DNA of 64,000 nt, taken from positions 1 to 64,000 of the forward strand of contig NZ_CP012808.1 of NCBI RefSeq assembly GCF_001307195.1. The letters are read 5' to 3'. The DNA comes from Acinetobacter equi. Its GTDB lineage: Bacteria > Pseudomonadota > Gammaproteobacteria > Pseudomonadales > Moraxellaceae. Under the pieces are notes generated by a model. The model was not told the origin of the DNA, did no database searches, and saw nothing but the letters and a program-made list of their open reading frames with translations. Each line of letters starts with the position of its first letter. Within the stretch, counting starts at the first letter, position 1. The position numbers and the translations under genes are program-made. Of this stretch, positions 45,397 to 56,814 are shown in pieces.

Positions 45397-46248
45397 TTAC
45401 GCTGCAATCATCGCCTTCCAAACAGCAATAGCATCAGCCATAGCTTTTACGTCATGTGCACGCACCATACATGCTCCTTGCTGAATACTCAGCAAATGTG
45501 CAGCAACAGAACCAACTGCTCGTTGCTGAGCATCTACGCCACCTAAAGCTTCACCAATAAAACGTTTACGCGATAATGCAGATAAAATTGGATACCCCAT
45601 TTCATTCAATTTATAAAATTCTTTTAATAACTTTAAATTTTGTTGTGCATTTTTTGCAAAGCCAAACCCTGGATCAATCATTATATTTTCAGGTCGCACC
45701 CCTGCACTTAATGCATCAGAAACACTTAGCTTAAGCTCAGCAATCACATCCTCCGTAACATCATTATATTGATCCAAATTATTCATTGTGGTCGGTTCAC
45801 CACGCATATGCATAATAATGACTGGAATATTGAGCTCTGCAGCCGTTTTTAGCGCATTTGGACGAGTTAAAGCACGAACATCATTCCAAATATGTGCACC
45901 CGCTTTTACAGCCGCTTTAATCACTTCTGGCTGAGAAGTATCAATCGAAATAACAACATTATATTTAGATAATGCTTGCACTACAGGTACTACACGCTGA
46001 ATTTCCTCCTCAACACTAACTTCTGTAGCTCCTGGACGAGTTGATTCTCCCCCAACATCAATAACGGTTGCTCCTTCCTGCATCATTTTCAAAGCATGAG
46101 CAATTGCTGCTTCTTGGCTATTATGCTTTCCTCCATCACTAAATGAATCTGGTGTTACATTTAAAATACCCATTATATGTGGCTGAGATAAATCTAAACT
46201 TAATTGCCCACACCTTAAAACTGTCTTAGGTAAATCCACTAAATTCAT
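45397..46248 (-). CDS. folP: Dihydropteroate synthase
   Basis: FolP condenses 4-aminobenzoate with 6-hydroxymethyl-dihydropterin pyrophosphate; it is the sulfonamide target. I choose ATG 46248, with AAGGAG upstream, giving 283 residues; the TTG three codons earlier overlaps that site. Signatures are IMGILNVTPDSFSDGG, IDVGGESTRPGATEV, SIDTSQPEV and DPGFGFAKN, and the late SRKRFIGE motif. It follows ftsH in the conserved rlmE-ftsH-folP order, but a terminator lies between them. Confidence 0.96.
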   Translation of the reverse strand: MNLVDLPKTVLRCGQLSLDLSQPHIMGILNVTPDSFSDGGKHNSQEAAIAHALKMMQEGATVIDVGGESTRPGATEVSVEEEIQRVVPVVQALSKYNVVISIDTSQPEVIKAAVKAGAHIWNDVRALTRPNALKTAAELNIPVIIMHMRGEPTTMNNLDQYNDVTEDVIAELKLSVSDALSAGVRPENIMIDPGFGFAKNAQQNLKLLKEFYKLNEMGYPILSALSRKRFIGEALGGVDAQQRAVGSVAAHLLSIQQGACMVRAHDVKAMADAIAVWKAMIAA

Positions 46249-46332
46249 CTTGACCAAGCTCCTTCAAACATCAATCATATTCTAGCTTAAAGCGCTACTA
46301 TATTAACCTCATATCCATGAAAATAATCTTCC

Positions 46333-46364
46333 ATAAAAAAACCACCCGAAGGTGGTTTAGTTTT
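46333..46364 (-). terminator. Terminator of ftsH
   Basis: AAACCACC / GGTGGTTT hairpin with six Ts on the minus-strand side, immediately after the ftsH stop. Confidence 0.8.
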
Positions 46365-48258
46365 AAACTTTTGGTAAAGATGGTAATGGTGGTGGAGAAG
46401 TTGGACCCTCTTCAACCACATCAATAACAGGATTTTCTGCTACATATACTTTAGGTGGTTGTGGTTCACGACCTTCCATAATGTCACGAATTTGCTCGCG
46501 ATCAATCGTTTCCCATTCCAATAAAGCTTTTACCATTGCATGAGCAATATCTTTATTATTTTCTAAGATATCTCGTGCAACACGATATTGTTCATCAATA
46601 ATACGACGTACTTCTGCATCAACTTGTTGTTGAGTTGCTTCAGAAATAGTACGACTACCAATGCTACCCATGAATGATTGTTGCGAATCATCTTCGTAAA
46701 CCATTACACCAAGCTTGTCAGACATACCATATTTAGTCACCATTGCTCGTGCCATTTTCGTAGCACGTTCAAAGTCATTTGAAGCACCTGTCGACATTTG
46801 ATTAATGAAGACTTCTTCTGCAATACGACCACCAAACAAGATAGAAAGCTCATTGAGCATTTTATGCTTATAGTGACTAGTTTGGTCGTGCTCTGGCAAT
46901 TGCCAAGTCACTCCCAATGCCCAACCGCGTGGCATGATTGTTACTTTATGAACAGGATCTGTACCTGGTAGCATTTCAGCAACAATCGCATGACCTGCTT
47001 CATGGTAAGCGGTTGCACGACGCTCTTCTTCACGAATAACCATCGATTTACGTTCAGGTCCCATGTAAAGCTTATCTTTTGCATCTTCAAAGTCATGCAT
47101 ATCGACCGTATTTTTGTTACGGCGTGCAGCAAATAATGCAGCTTCATTTACAAGGTTTGCAATTTGCGCACCTGAGAAACCTGGTGTACCACGAGCCAAG
47201 ACTTTAACATCCACTCCCGTTGTAGAAGGTAGTTTCTTCAAGTGAACATTTAAGATTTGCTCGCGACCTTTAATATCAGGCAAACCTACCATCACTTGAC
47301 GGTCAAAACGACCTGGGCGAAGTAATGCTTTATCAAGTACATCAGCACGGTTTGTAGCAGCAATGACAATAATACCCTCATTGCCTTCAAAACCATCCAT
47401 CTCAACTAACATTTGGTTCAGCGTTTGCTCACGTTCATCATGACCACCACCAGTACCTGAACCACGATGACGACCAACAGCATCAATCTCATCAATAAAG
47501 ATAATACATGGCGCATGACGTTTTGCCTGTTCAAACATGTCACGCACACGAGATGCACCAACACCAACAAACATTTCAACAAAGTCAGAACCAGAAATAC
47601 TGAAGAATGGTACTTTTGCTTCACCAGCAATTGCTTTTGCAAGCAATGTTTTACCTGTACCTGGAGGACCAACCATTAATACGCCTTTAGGAATTGTTGC
47701 ACCTAAACGCTTAAACTTAGCCGGATCCTTTAAGAAATCTACAATTTCAACAACTTCTTGTTTTGCTTCATCACAACCCGCAACATCTGTAAATGTTACT
47801 TTGATTTGGTCTTCTGAAAGCATTTTTGCTTTCGATTTACCAAAACTCATTGGGCCATTTTTACCACCTGCACCACCACCCATGTTGCGCATAAAGAACA
47901 TGAATAACAAAATGATTAAGAGTACAGGGAAGCTTGCAATCAGAAGTTGCATCAACAAACCTTGACGTTGCGGTGCTGTACCTTCAACGATTACGTTATG
48001 TTTGATGAGGTTCGGCATGAGTTCAGGATCTTGAACTGCTGGACGAATACTTTCAAATGCTGTTCCATTTGCTTTTTCGCCACTAATTCTTTCGCCATCA
48101 ATTGTAACTTTTTTAATCTGCCCAGCATTCACCTCTGCAACAAACTGCGAATAGTTCATTGCTGTTGGCTTATCGCTGCCATTGATGTTACTGAAGATTA
48201 AAATCAGCACACCAAGTATAATGAGCCACAATACGGCATTCTTGAAGAGATCGCTCAA
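46363..48258 (-). CDS. ftsH: ATP-dependent zinc metalloprotease FtsH
   Basis: FtsH degrades membrane and short-lived cytoplasmic proteins as a membrane-anchored hexamer. The 631-residue protein has two membrane helices (about residues 9-23 and 101-123) around a small periplasmic domain, an AAA+ domain with Walker A GPPGTGKT (197-204), Walker [12 protein letters not shown] and the second region of homology [20 protein letters not shown], then the protease domain with the zinc site HEAGH. The [11 protein letters not shown] pore segment is present. The C-terminal tail [13 protein letters not shown] is short and proline-rich. It follows rlmE by 138 bases. Confidence 0.97.
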   Translation of the reverse strand: MSDLFKNAVLWLIILGVLILIFSNINGSDKPTAMNYSQFVAEVNAGQIKKVTIDGERISGEKANGTAFESIRPAVQDPELMPNLIKHNVIVEGTAPQRQGLLMQLLIASFPVLLIILLFMFFMRNMGGGAGGKNGPMSFGKSKAKMLSEDQIKVTFTDVAGCDEAKQEVVEIVDFLKDPAKFKRLGATIPKGVLMVGPPGTGKTLLAKAIAGEAKVPFFSISGSDFVEMFVGVGASRVRDMFEQAKRHAPCIIFIDEIDAVGRHRGSGTGGGHDEREQTLNQMLVEMDGFEGNEGIIVIAATNRADVLDKALLRPGRFDRQVMVGLPDIKGREQILNVHLKKLPSTTGVDVKVLARGTPGFSGAQIANLVNEAALFAARRNKNTVDMHDFEDAKDKLYMGPERKSMVIREEERRATAYHEAGHAIVAEMLPGTDPVHKVTIMPRGWALGVTWQLPEHDQTSHYKHKMLNELSILFGGRIAEEVFINQMSTGASNDFERATKMARAMVTKYGMSDKLGVMVYEDDSQQSFMGSIGSRTISEATQQQVDAEVRRIIDEQYRVARDILENNKDIAHAMVKALLEWETIDREQIRDIMEGREPQPPKVYVAENPVIDVVEEGPTSPPPLPSLPKV

Positions 48259-48396
48259 AGCTTTATTCCCATATCAATCTAATTTGATCATGCCCTATTC
48301 GGGTGACCTTTTAATTCAAAAAAGCTGAAAAACCAGCTGTGCAATATATTAAAAACTTACAAAATGCACAATTTTTAACAAGTTGGCAAGTAAAGT

Positions 48397-49047
48397 TTAT
48401 TTTGACGCTTTTTTACGCCCCTGTCCTATGAGAAAAACTTCTTTAGAACGTGCACGTGAAGCAGCAGGTTTTGCCGTCTTCAAAACATCAAAAGTATCTA
48501 CAACTTGCTTGCGAAACTCATCAAACCCTGTACCTTGGAACACTTTTACAACAAATTGTCCATTTGGACCAAGTACTCGCTGTGCAAAATCTAGTGCAAG
48601 TTCACATAAATAAATCTGACGAGGTTGATCTACAGCCTTATTACCTGAAGTATTGGGGGCCATATCTGAAATTACAACGTCAACTTTACGTTCATTTAAA
48701 ATATTTAACAATTTTTCGAAAACTTCTTCTTCTCGAAAATCGCCTTGCAAGAAAGTTACATCTGGAAGTGCATCCATTTCCAAAATATCTGAAGCAATAA
48801 CCAAACCATTTGATCCGACTAGTTTTCCAGCAATTTGCGACCAACTTCCAGGAGCAGCGCCCAAATCAACAACTGTCATACCAGGTTTGATAATTTTATA
48901 TTTTTCTTGAATTTCAAGTAATTTATAAGCAGCACGGGCACGATAACCCTCTTTTTGCGCTTTTTTTACAAATGGATCATCCAAATGCTCTCTCATCCAC
49001 GCACGGCTACTTTTAGATAACTTTTGGTTAGTAATGCGTGTTGCCAT
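48397..49047 (-). CDS. rlmE: 23S rRNA 2'-O-methyltransferase RlmE
   Basis: RlmE (FtsJ) methylates the ribose of U2552 in 23S rRNA. The 216-residue protein has the catalytic tetrad context typical of the family: RAAYKLLEI (Lys), motif [30 protein letters not shown] (Asp), and [14 protein letters not shown] (Lys), then RSRSKEV-like [12 protein letters not shown] (Glu). The length is normal. It is the first gene of the rlmE-ftsH pair, divergent from yhbY, as in E. coli. Confidence 0.96.
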   Translation of the reverse strand: MATRITNQKLSKSSRAWMREHLDDPFVKKAQKEGYRARAAYKLLEIQEKYKIIKPGMTVVDLGAAPGSWSQIAGKLVGSNGLVIASDILEMDALPDVTFLQGDFREEEVFEKLLNILNERKVDVVISDMAPNTSGNKAVDQPRQIYLCELALDFAQRVLGPNGQFVVKVFQGTGFDEFRKQVVDTFDVLKTAKPAASRARSKEVFLIGQGRKKASK

Positions 49048-49243
49048 AAATCTCTAATAACTTTAAACCTTATTACAGAACATTGTACGTTAAAATACAC
49101 TTACATGCAGTATACAAGTGTATCTAAATCTCATCTTTATTGATGATTTTTTCAATAAATTCTATCGAATATTTGCACAGTTTTTAAAGCGTTTGAGTTC
49201 TCATTTTGCTATACTAAGCTGTTTTTAAAATTAGGTTATTTTT

Positions 49244-49567
49244 ATGGCGGCTTTATCTATTCAGGAACGCAAGCGTTTACGTCAAATTGGACATGCGCTA
49301 AATCCAGTTGTAATGATTGGTGATAAAGGCTTTACTGAAAATGTCATTGAAGAATTAAACCGTGCACTGAACGACCACGAACTCATTAAAGTCAAAGTAG
49401 GCGGTGAAGACCGTGTTGCTCGCGCTGCCCTCATTACAGAGATTGCAGAAGTGACTGGTTCTGAAGTTGTACAAACGATTGGTAAAATTGCTTTGCTTTA
49501 CAAAAAAGCTACAAAGCAAAATCAAAAATTATCAAACTTAGTTCGCCACGCACACTTATCAAATTAA
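49244..49567 (+). CDS. yhbY: Ribosome assembly RNA-binding protein YhbY
   Basis: YhbY is a CRM-domain protein that associates with pre-50S particles. The 107-residue protein shows the family stretch ERKRLRQIGHALNPVVMIGDKGFTE and the RNA-binding GDRVARA-like segment at about residue 65. It is divergent from rlmE, which is its conserved neighbour. A DOMON-like gene follows 15 bases later and may share its transcript. Confidence 0.93.
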   Translation: MAALSIQERKRLRQIGHALNPVVMIGDKGFTENVIEELNRALNDHELIKVKVGGEDRVARAALITEIAEVTGSEVVQTIGKIALLYKKATKQNQKLSNLVRHAHLSN

Positions 49568-49582
49568 GTTTAAGTAGACTTT

Positions 49583-50122
49583 ATGGCAAGTTATGAACTC
49601 AATGCTTTTGATAGACGATTTCAATCGATTTCGCTTGTCGGAGCAATCGAACAGCAAAGCCCATATACACTTAACGTAGGATATTGGTTACGTGACCCCA
49701 ACCAATACATTCTATGGCCCGACATGGTTGCCTCGCATCCTCGTCAGGATTTTTTATGGGAAAACACCTGTTTTGAAATCTTTATCGGCGTTCAAGGTGA
49801 AGATTATTATCGCGAGATAAACCTCTCCCCATCTCAAGCTTGGCAAGCATATGAGTTTGAAGAGTATCGTTATCCTGAAAATATGCCACCCAAAGTTGCA
49901 TATGATATTGAGTTAAATCAATTAAAAAAAATGCACTATGGTTTAAACGTGAGCTTAGATCTCACTGAGTTTATGTTAATTCATAAACTCAAATGGACAG
50001 ACTTATTTATAGGTTTGACAGCCATTCTTAAAACTTCTCAAGGCGATCACTATTTTGCAATGCAACATAGTAGCCCACATGCAGACTTTCACAATAAGCG
50101 AGATTGGTTGCATCTGTTTTAA
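49583..50122 (+). CDS. DOMON-like protein of unknown function
   Basis: The 179-residue protein looks like a beta-sandwich of the DOMON/carbohydrate-binding type: RDPNQYILWPD, FLWENTCFEIFIGV, YREINLSPSQAWQAYEF and GLTAILKTSQGDHYFAM are the typical strand segments of this family of cytoplasmic-looking Acinetobacter proteins. There is no signal peptide. Ligand and role are unknown. It starts 15 bases after yhbY and ends in a terminator. Confidence 0.7.
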   Translation: MASYELNAFDRRFQSISLVGAIEQQSPYTLNVGYWLRDPNQYILWPDMVASHPRQDFLWENTCFEIFIGVQGEDYYREINLSPSQAWQAYEFEEYRYPENMPPKVAYDIELNQLKKMHYGLNVSLDLTEFMLIHKLKWTDLFIGLTAILKTSQGDHYFAMQHSSPHADFHNKRDWLHLF

Positions 50123-50124
50123 AA

Positions 50125-50157
50125 CAAAAAAGCAAAAGGACATCCTTTTGCTTTTTT
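50125..50157. terminator. Bidirectional terminator after the DOMON-like gene
   Basis: AAAAAAGCAAAAGGA / TCCTTTTGCTTTTTT hairpin with T runs on both strands, between convergent genes. Confidence 0.9.
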
Positions 50158-50196
50158 ATTATCTACTGAAACAAACCCAGCAATACTAATCAAATA

Positions 50197-50676
50197 TTAG
50201 CTATTTATTTGAGTAGAATTTTTCGTAGGTAAAACTTTTTTACATGCCTCTAAAGTACTATCCTTAGAACGTTTAAATGTTTCACTCAAACTTTCTTTAT
50301 GCTTAGTTGATAATTGACTAACATCTTCTTTTATTTCTTTTGTTAATTTAGAAAGATCTTCAATTACTAAATTCATTTCTGCTTTTACAAACTCTTTTAA
50401 CTCAACATAATCTTTTTGAGAGATTCCTAGTTTCTCTTTTAATGCATCTATTTTTTGTAATAGATCCTGCTTTAGTTGTTGTAATTTACTTTGCACCTTA
50501 ACATTTGTTTCTTCTGTTTCTACTTTTAATTTCTCAACCTCTTCTTTAACTTCTTGACTAAATTCAATCACTTTATTTTTAGTTTCTATTGCTGTGTGCT
50601 CTGCAGATTCTAAACTGTTTTCAACAGCTTCTTTAAAGCCTGCCTTTGCAGTTGTTTGACTTTTTCTTGTTGTCAT
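50197..50676 (-). CDS. Coiled-coil protein, apolipoprotein-like, unknown
   Basis: The 159-residue protein is highly charged and almost entirely helical, with long heptad stretches (VKEEVEKLKVETEETNVKVQ, QQLKQDLLQKIDALKEKL, EIKEDVSQLSTKHK). It has no signal peptide or membrane segment and only one cysteine (residue 145). In overall form it resembles phasin-like or apolipoprotein-like proteins, but no diagnostic motif is present. It is alone in its transcript; AGAGGTG precedes the ATG. Confidence 0.7.
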   Translation of the reverse strand: MTTRKSQTTAKAGFKEAVENSLESAEHTAIETKNKVIEFSQEVKEEVEKLKVETEETNVKVQSKLQQLKQDLLQKIDALKEKLGISQKDYVELKEFVKAEMNLVIEDLSKLTKEIKEDVSQLSTKHKESLSETFKRSKDSTLEACKKVLPTKNSTQINS

Positions 50677-50870
50677 TTTTTACACCTCTAGTTATGTCTA
50701 TCAAAAAGAGATTAATCTATTTTGATAAAATTTAATTTTTGATTTGTCTAACAATTATTATCTGCTTACATTTATACACAAATATAGGCATACAAACTTT
50801 AAAGCAAAAATCAAGCCATTTATCTTATATATTCATCACATTTTTCATGGACTTTTGGCCATTGTGTGCG

Positions 50871-50876
50871 TATAAT
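50871..50876 (+). promoter_or_regulatory. Candidate -10 element of carA
   Basis: An exact TATAAT lies 108 bases before the carA start codon. I see no good -35 at 16-18 bases, so it may depend on an activator or another element. Confidence 0.4.
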
Positions 50877-50903
50877 ACTCTGTTAGTTCAAGCGAGCAGA
50901 CAT

Positions 50904-50941
50904 AAGGAGGGTGGGTTTAAATAATAGCCTTCCTTTTTTTT
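50904..50941 (+). promoter_or_regulatory. Terminator-like hairpin in the carA leader
   Basis: AAGGAGGG (50904-50911) pairs with CCTTCCTT (50928-50935) over eight bases, with one G-T pair and a 16-base loop, and is followed by Ts to 50941. It lies between the TATAAT and carA, so it can work as an attenuator. The left arm is a perfect Shine-Dalgarno sequence that the hairpin would hide. Confidence 0.5.
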
Positions 50942-50984
50942 CGTCTTCTCGCTTTTTTACAGCCTAAATTTCAGGAGCTTTGGT

Positions 50985-52127
50985 TTGAGCACCCCAGCAA
51001 TTTTAGCCCTAGCCGACGGTACAATCTTTAAAGGAACGTCAATCGGTGCATCGGGTAGTACGACTGGTGAAGTCGTTTTCAACACTGCCATGACTGGCTA
51101 TCAAGAAATTTTGACTGACCCAAGTTATGCACAGCAACTTGTGACATTAACTTACCCACATATCGGTAATACAGGTTGCAATGATGAAGACGCTGAGTCA
51201 GGTCGAATTCACAAAGTATGGGCAAATGGACTCATTATTCGAGATCTACCTTTACTCCACAGTAACTTCCGATCAACGCAATCTTTAGGTGAATACTTAA
51301 AAGAACATAATGTCGTTGCGATTGCGGACATTGACACTCGACGATTAACACGTATTTTACGTGATAAAGGTGCACAAAACGGTTGTATTCTTGCTGGTGA
51401 AAATATCACGGAAGAAGAAGCTTTAGAAAAAGCACGTGCATTTGGTGGCTTAAACGGTCTAGATCTTGCGAAAGAATGCTGTGATCCTAACGGTTTTGAA
51501 TGGACTGAAGGTTCTTGGACGCTTGGTCAAGGTTTCTCTCAACCAGAACTAAAATATCATGTTGTTGCATACGATTACGGTGTCAAAACCAACATCTTAC
51601 GTATGATCGCAGACCGCGGTTGTAAATTAACTGTAGTTCCTGCACAAACTCCTGCTGAAAAAGTGCTTGCTTTGAATCCAGATGGCGTTTTCTTATCAAA
51701 CGGTCCTGGCGATCCAGCAGCATGTGATTATGCAATTGAAGCTGTAAAAACAATTGTAGAAGATGCACGCAATGTACCAGTATTTGGTATTTGCTTAGGG
51801 CACCAAATTCTTGCTTTAGCATCCGGTGCTAAAACCGTAAAAATGCCTCATGGTCATCACGGTGCAAACCATCCTGTACAAAATATCGAAACTGGTACAG
51901 TGATGATTACTTCTCAGAACCATGGTTTCGCTGTAGATGCAGAAACTCTTCCTGTTCACCTTAAAGCAACGCATAAATCTTTATTCGATCAAACTCTTCA
52001 AGGGATTCATCGTACAGACAAGCCTGCGTTCAGCTTCCAAGGTCACCCTGAAGCAAGCCCTGGTCCACATGACTGCGCACCATTGTTCGATCATTTCATC
52101 GAACTTATCGAAGCATCTAAGAAGTAA
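50985..52127 (+). CDS. carA: Carbamoyl-phosphate synthase small subunit
   Basis: CarA hydrolyses glutamine and passes ammonia to CarB for carbamoyl phosphate, needed for arginine and pyrimidines. The 380-residue protein starts at a TTG ([12 protein letters not shown]...) with AGGAG seven bases upstream. The N-terminal domain shows [20 protein letters not shown], and the class I amidotransferase domain has the nucleophile elbow FGICLGHQ and the His-Glu pair in [11 protein letters not shown]. Gene order carA-carB-greA is conserved in pseudomonads. The leader hairpin before it suggests attenuation. Confidence 0.97.
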   Translation: MSTPAILALADGTIFKGTSIGASGSTTGEVVFNTAMTGYQEILTDPSYAQQLVTLTYPHIGNTGCNDEDAESGRIHKVWANGLIIRDLPLLHSNFRSTQSLGEYLKEHNVVAIADIDTRRLTRILRDKGAQNGCILAGENITEEEALEKARAFGGLNGLDLAKECCDPNGFEWTEGSWTLGQGFSQPELKYHVVAYDYGVKTNILRMIADRGCKLTVVPAQTPAEKVLALNPDGVFLSNGPGDPAACDYAIEAVKTIVEDARNVPVFGICLGHQILALASGAKTVKMPHGHHGANHPVQNIETGTVMITSQNHGFAVDAETLPVHLKATHKSLFDQTLQGIHRTDKPAFSFQGHPEASPGPHDCAPLFDHFIELIEASKK

Positions 52128-52140
52128 TTAAGGAAGCATC

Positions 52141-55100
52141 ATGGCTAAACGTACAGACATTAAAAGCATCTTAATTCTAGGTGCTGGTCCAATTGTGATT
52201 GGTCAGGCATGTGAGTTTGACTATTCAGGCGCACAAGCGTGTAAAGCGCTTCGTGAAGAAGGCTACCGTGTTATTTTGGTAAACTCTAACCCAGCGACCA
52301 TTATGACTGACCCTGCAATGGCAGATGCAACGTATATCGAACCGATTACTTGGCAGACTGTTGCAGCGATCATTGAGAAAGAACGTCCAGACGCGGTTCT
52401 TCCTACAATGGGTGGTCAAACAGCATTAAACTGTGCCCTTGCACTTGATGAACACGGTATTTTAGAAAAATACAATGTTGAATTAATCGGTGCTACAAAA
52501 GAAGCGATTGAAAAAGCCGAAGACCGTAAACTCTTCGACCAAGCAATGCGTAAAATTGGCCTTGAATGTCCTAAAGCTGACATTGCTGAGTCAATGGAAG
52601 AAGCTTTAGAAATTCAAGCTCGCTTTGGCTTCCCAGTAATCATTCGTCCATCGTTTACAATGGGTGGTTCTGGTGGCGGTATCGCTTATAACAAAGAAGA
52701 ATTCATTGAAATCTGTGAACGTGGTTTCGATCTTTCTCCAACTAAACAATTATTGATCGATGAATCTTTAATTGGTTGGAAAGAGTACGAAATGGAAGTT
52801 GTTCGTGACAAAAACGACAACTGTATCATTGTATGTACAATTGAAAACTTTGACCCAATGGGCGTTCATACAGGTGACTCAATTACTGTTGCTCCTGCGC
52901 AAACGCTTACAGATAAAGAATTCCAGTTACTTCGTAACGCATCTTTAGCTGTTTTACGTGAAATTGGTGTAGAAACAGGTGGTTCTAACGTTCAGTTCGG
53001 TATTTGCCCAAAAACTGGTCGTATGGTTGTCATCGAGATGAACCCACGTGTTTCTCGTTCATCTGCGCTTGCGTCTAAAGCAACTGGTTTCCCAATTGCG
53101 AAAATTGCTGCGAAACTTGCTGTAGGTTACACGCTTGATGAATTAAAAAATGACATCACTGGCGGTACAACTCCTGCATCTTTCGAACCAGCAATCGATT
53201 ACGTTGTAACTAAGATTCCTCGTTTCAACTTCGAAAAATTCCCACAAGCTGACTCAACGTTAACAACACAGATGAAATCTGTGGGTGAAGTAATGGCGAT
53301 TGGTCGTAACTTCCAAGAGTCTATGCAAAAAGCACTTCGTGGTCTTGAAGTGGGTGCTTGTGGCTTTGATGAAAAAATTGAAGTTGGTACTGAAGGCGCT
53401 AAAGATAAAATCTTACAAGAGCTTAAAGTTCCAGGTCCTGAGCGTATTTGGTACGTAGGTGATGCATTCCGTCACGGCTTTACTTTAGATGAAGTATTTG
53501 CTGCAACAAACATCGACCGTTGGTTCTTGATTCAAATCGAAGACATCATCAAAACTGAAAACCAAATCAAAACTTTAGGTTTTGGTGATTTGACAGCTGA
53601 AAACATTCGTTCATTCAAACGTAAAGGTTTATCAGATCTTCGCATCGCTGGTTTGATGGGTATTTCACAAAAACAATTCCGTAAACACCGTTGGAACTTG
53701 GGCGTAACTCCAGTTTACAAACGTGTAGATACATGTGCTGCTGAATTCGAATCTGATACAGCTTATATGTACTCAACTTACGATGATGAATGTGAAGCAA
53801 ATCCATCTTCTAAAGATAAAATCATGGTGATCGGTGGTGGTCCTAACCGTATTGGTCAAGGTATCGAATTCGATTACTGCTGTGTACACGCTGCCCTTGC
53901 TATGCGTGAAGACGGCTATGAAACAATCATGGTGAACTGTAACCCTGAAACTGTTTCTACAGATTACGACACATCAGATCGTTTGTACTTTGAACCAATT
54001 ACACTTGAAGATGTTTTAGAAATCGTACGTATTGAGAAGCCTAAAGGCATTATCGTTCAGTACGGTGGTCAAACTCCGCTTAAATTGGCTCGAGCTTTAG
54101 AAGAAGCTGGTGCACCAATTATCGGTACATCTCCTGATGCAATTGACCGTGCAGAAGACCGTGAACGTTTCCAACAAATGATTCAACGTCTACAACTTCG
54201 TCAACCAAACAACAGCATTGTTAAATCTGCTGAAGAAGGTATGGCTGAAGCTGCGAAAGTTGGCTACCCACTTGTGGTACGTCCTTCTTACGTACTTGGT
54301 GGTCGTGCAATGGAAATCGTTTACAACGATGAAGAATTAAAACGCTACTTACGTGATGCTGTTCAAGCATCTAACGAAGCGCCTGTTCTTCTTGACCGTT
54401 TCTTAGATGATGCAATCGAAGTTGACGTAGACTGCGTATCTGACGGTAAAGATGTTGTGATTGGCGGTATCATGCAGCATATTGAACAAGCTGGTATTCA
54501 CTCAGGTGATTCTGCATGTTCTATTCCTCCTTATTCTTTATCTAAAGAAGTTCAGGACGAAATGCGTCGTCAAACAATTGCTATGGCGAAAGAGCTTGGC
54601 GTAATTGGCTTAATGAACGTACAGTTTGCTGTTAAAGGCAACGACGTATATATCTTAGAAGTGAACCCACGTGCATCTCGTACAGTACCGTTCGTATCTA
54701 AATGTATTGGTGAATCTTTAGCGAAAGTAGCTGCACGTTGTATGGCAGGTCAATCTCTTGAATCTCAAGGATTCACATCAGAGATTATTCCTAAACACTT
54801 CTCTGTAAAAGAAGCTGTGTTCCCATTCAACAAGTTCCCTGGTGTTGACCCTATTCTTGGACCTGAAATGAAATCTACAGGCGAAGTAATGGGTGTGGGT
54901 AAAACATTCGGTGAAGCGTTCTATAAAGCTGTACTTGGTGCTAACGAACGCCTACCTGGTTTGCCAACTGAAGGTGAAGTAAAACATGCTTTCATCTCTG
55001 TACGTGAATCTGACAAACCACGTGCGGTAGGAATTGCAAAACAACTTATCGATTTAGGCTTCAAGATTCTTGCAACCGATGGTACATTTAAGGTAATCAG

Positions 55101-55371
55101 CGATGCTGGTCTTGAGTGTGAACGCGTGAACAAGGTTACTGAAGGTCGTCCTAACATTGTGGATCGTATTAAAAATGGCGAAATTCACCTTGTAATCAAC
55201 ACGACTGAAGGTAAAAAAGCTCAAGAAGACTCTTTCTCGATTCGTCGTTCAGCACTTCAAGGCAAAGTGTATAACACAACTACCTTGAATGGTGCTGAAG
55301 CAGTATGCCAAGCTTTAGCAATCCAATTACCTATGGATGTATACCGTTTACAAGACCTTACTAAAGGTTAA
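52141..55371 (+). CDS. carB: Carbamoyl-phosphate synthase large subunit
   Basis: CarB makes carbamoyl phosphate from bicarbonate, ammonia and two ATP. The 1076-residue protein has two homologous halves, each with a biotin-carboxylase-like N-lobe ([40 protein letters not shown]) and an ATP-grasp domain ([39 protein letters not shown]), joined by an oligomerisation domain and ended by the MGS-like allosteric domain ([20 protein letters not shown]). The length is normal. It starts 13 bases after carA with its own AGGAAG site. Confidence 0.98.
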   Translation: MAKRTDIKSILILGAGPIVIGQACEFDYSGAQACKALREEGYRVILVNSNPATIMTDPAMADATYIEPITWQTVAAIIEKERPDAVLPTMGGQTALNCALALDEHGILEKYNVELIGATKEAIEKAEDRKLFDQAMRKIGLECPKADIAESMEEALEIQARFGFPVIIRPSFTMGGSGGGIAYNKEEFIEICERGFDLSPTKQLLIDESLIGWKEYEMEVVRDKNDNCIIVCTIENFDPMGVHTGDSITVAPAQTLTDKEFQLLRNASLAVLREIGVETGGSNVQFGICPKTGRMVVIEMNPRVSRSSALASKATGFPIAKIAAKLAVGYTLDELKNDITGGTTPASFEPAIDYVVTKIPRFNFEKFPQADSTLTTQMKSVGEVMAIGRNFQESMQKALRGLEVGACGFDEKIEVGTEGAKDKILQELKVPGPERIWYVGDAFRHGFTLDEVFAATNIDRWFLIQIEDIIKTENQIKTLGFGDLTAENIRSFKRKGLSDLRIAGLMGISQKQFRKHRWNLGVTPVYKRVDTCAAEFESDTAYMYSTYDDECEANPSSKDKIMVIGGGPNRIGQGIEFDYCCVHAALAMREDGYETIMVNCNPETVSTDYDTSDRLYFEPITLEDVLEIVRIEKPKGIIVQYGGQTPLKLARALEEAGAPIIGTSPDAIDRAEDRERFQQMIQRLQLRQPNNSIVKSAEEGMAEAAKVGYPLVVRPSYVLGGRAMEIVYNDEELKRYLRDAVQASNEAPVLLDRFLDDAIEVDVDCVSDGKDVVIGGIMQHIEQAGIHSGDSACSIPPYSLSKEVQDEMRRQTIAMAKELGVIGLMNVQFAVKGNDVYILEVNPRASRTVPFVSKCIGESLAKVAARCMAGQSLESQGFTSEIIPKHFSVKEAVFPFNKFPGVDPILGPEMKSTGEVMGVGKTFGEAFYKAVLGANERLPGLPTEGEVKHAFISVRESDKPRAVGIAKQLIDLGFKILATDGTFKVISDAGLECERVNKVTEGRPNIVDRIKNGEIHLVINTTEGKKAQEDSFSIRRSALQGKVYNTTTLNGAEAVCQALAIQLPMDVYRLQDLTKG

Positions 55372-55388
55372 ATAAACTTCCGATAAGT

Positions 55389-55420
55389 CCCGTCACCTTA
55401 TCGGTGGCGGGCTTTTTCTT
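55389..55420 (+). terminator. Terminator after carB
   Basis: CCCGTCACC / GGTGGCGGG hairpin (one G-T pair) followed by CTTTTTC. It precedes greA, so greA may depend on readthrough or its own promoter. Confidence 0.75.
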
Positions 55421-55464
55421 TTATAAATAGCTCATTTTTTTAATACTTAACTAGAGGGACAACA

Positions 55465-55941
55465 ATGCAACGTTATCCTATGACTCCTGAAGGCAAAGTT
55501 GCCTTAGAGAAAGAATTACACCAATTGAAAACTGTTGATCGTCCACGTATTACTGCAGCGATTGCAGAAGCACGTGAACATGGGGACTTAAAAGAAAATG
55601 CTGAGTACCATGCAGCACGTGAGCAACAAGGTTTCTGTGAAGGTCGCATCCAAGATATCGAAGGTAAATTAGGTGCTTGTCAGGTTATTGATGTAAAAGA
55701 CTTAGAACCTAATGGCCGTGTTGTTTTTGGTGTAACTGTTACCATTGAAAACTTAGATACGGAAGAACAAAAGACTTACCGTATTGTTGGTGATGATGAA
55801 GCTGATTTTAAAATCAATAAAATCTCTGTAAATTCACCAATTGCTCGTGGTCTTTTGGGTAAAAATGAAGGTGATGAAGTTAAAATCAACACACCACAAG
55901 GTGAAGTTGAATACGAAATCGTAAAAGTTGAATATCTTTAA
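55465..55941 (+). CDS. greA: Transcription elongation factor GreA
   Basis: GreA stimulates cleavage of the backtracked RNA in stalled RNA polymerase. The 158-residue protein has the N-terminal coiled coil with the acidic tip ([20 protein letters not shown]) that enters the polymerase channel, and the C-terminal FKBP-like domain ([23 protein letters not shown]). It follows carB, as in Pseudomonas, with an AGAGGG ribosome site. Confidence 0.97.
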   Translation: MQRYPMTPEGKVALEKELHQLKTVDRPRITAAIAEAREHGDLKENAEYHAAREQQGFCEGRIQDIEGKLGACQVIDVKDLEPNGRVVFGVTVTIENLDTEEQKTYRIVGDDEADFKINKISVNSPIARGLLGKNEGDEVKINTPQGEVEYEIVKVEYL

Positions 55942-55962
55942 GATTTAAAGATTCTTCTATTA

Positions 55963-55987
55963 AGCCCCTCAAATGAGGGGTTTTTAG
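55963..55987 (+). terminator. Terminator of greA
   Basis: CCCCTC-AAAT-GAGGGG hairpin followed by five Ts, 22 bases after the greA stop. Confidence 0.88.
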
Positions 55988-56175
55988 TTTCTACACTTTT
56001 CTATTTCTTATACTTCCAATTAACTCAATACGGTAATTTTTATTAAGAAAGAATAAAACACTCCTTTCATAAAAAGGAATTGAGAGAATTTCTTCTAAAA
56101 ATCTCACTGCCCCCTCTTTAAAAAGAGAGACTTAATTACGTTATAATACCATCACCCTATCAACACTACTTTTCC

Positions 56176-56814
56176 ATGTCTGAAAATTTGATTAACTCTC
56201 CTGTAAAACATTGGTGTGAATTTGAATTTATTTCAAAAACTGTTAAAAATCCAAACATTCATATCAAAGGAAATTATTCATATTATTCAGCATACTGGGA
56301 TCAAGGCTTTGAGCGTTGTGTCGTGCGCTATTTACATGACAAGCCTTCTACCCCAGATAAACCCATAGATCAGCTTCATATTGGCAACTTTGTATGCTTT
56401 GGTGCTGAATGCGTGATTATGATGGGTGGGAATCAATTACACCGTACAGATTGGATTTCTGCTTTTCCATTCGATACTCGTAGTTTTGTTCCTGCGGGTG
56501 ATACTGTCATTGGCGATGGCTGTTGGATTGGTTCTCGTGCCATGATTATGCAAGGTGTTCGCTTAGGTGAAGGTGCTGTTGTGGCAACAGGTGCTGTTGT
56601 GACTAAAGATGTGCCACCTTATACTGTGGTGGGTGGTGTACCTGCAAAAATCATTAAATACCGTTTTCCTGAAGAAGACATAAAAAAACTGCTTTCTCTA
56701 AAACTGTATGATTTAGATGAAAAGCAGTTTTTAAAAATGCGCGAACAATTGCAGACGGATGATGTATTACTGTTATCAAACTATGTATTAAATTTTAAGG
56801 GTGAAATGGAGTAA
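56176..56814 (+). CDS. Xenobiotic-type O-acetyltransferase, CatB-like
   Basis: The 212-residue protein belongs to the hexapeptide-repeat acetyltransferases close to CatB (chloramphenicol or streptogramin acetyltransferases). The family start [12 protein letters not shown], the catalytic histidine H89 in [12 protein letters not shown], the left-handed helix repeats ([39 protein letters not shown], read in parts) and [17 protein letters not shown] are clear. Such chromosomal genes often act on unknown natural substrates, so resistance cannot be assumed. It overlaps the convergent gene at 56795 by 20 bases. Confidence 0.85.
   Translation: MSENLINSPVKHWCEFEFISKTVKNPNIHIKGNYSYYSAYWDQGFERCVVRYLHDKPSTPDKPIDQLHIGNFVCFGAECVIMMGGNQLHRTDWISAFPFDTRSFVPAGDTVIGDGCWIGSRAMIMQGVRLGEGAVVATGAVVTKDVPPYTVVGGVPAKIIKYRFPEEDIKKLLSLKLYDLDEKQFLKMREQLQTDDVLLLSNYVLNFKGEME

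Larger units (their letters stand above)
50677..50984. other. Control region between the coiled-coil gene and carA
   Basis: These 308 bases serve two divergent genes. For carA they hold a TATAAT at 50871-50876 with no convincing -35, the leader hairpin at 50904-50941 and a short reading frame at 50911-50967. The rest is AT-rich without further features I can support. Confidence 0.55.
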
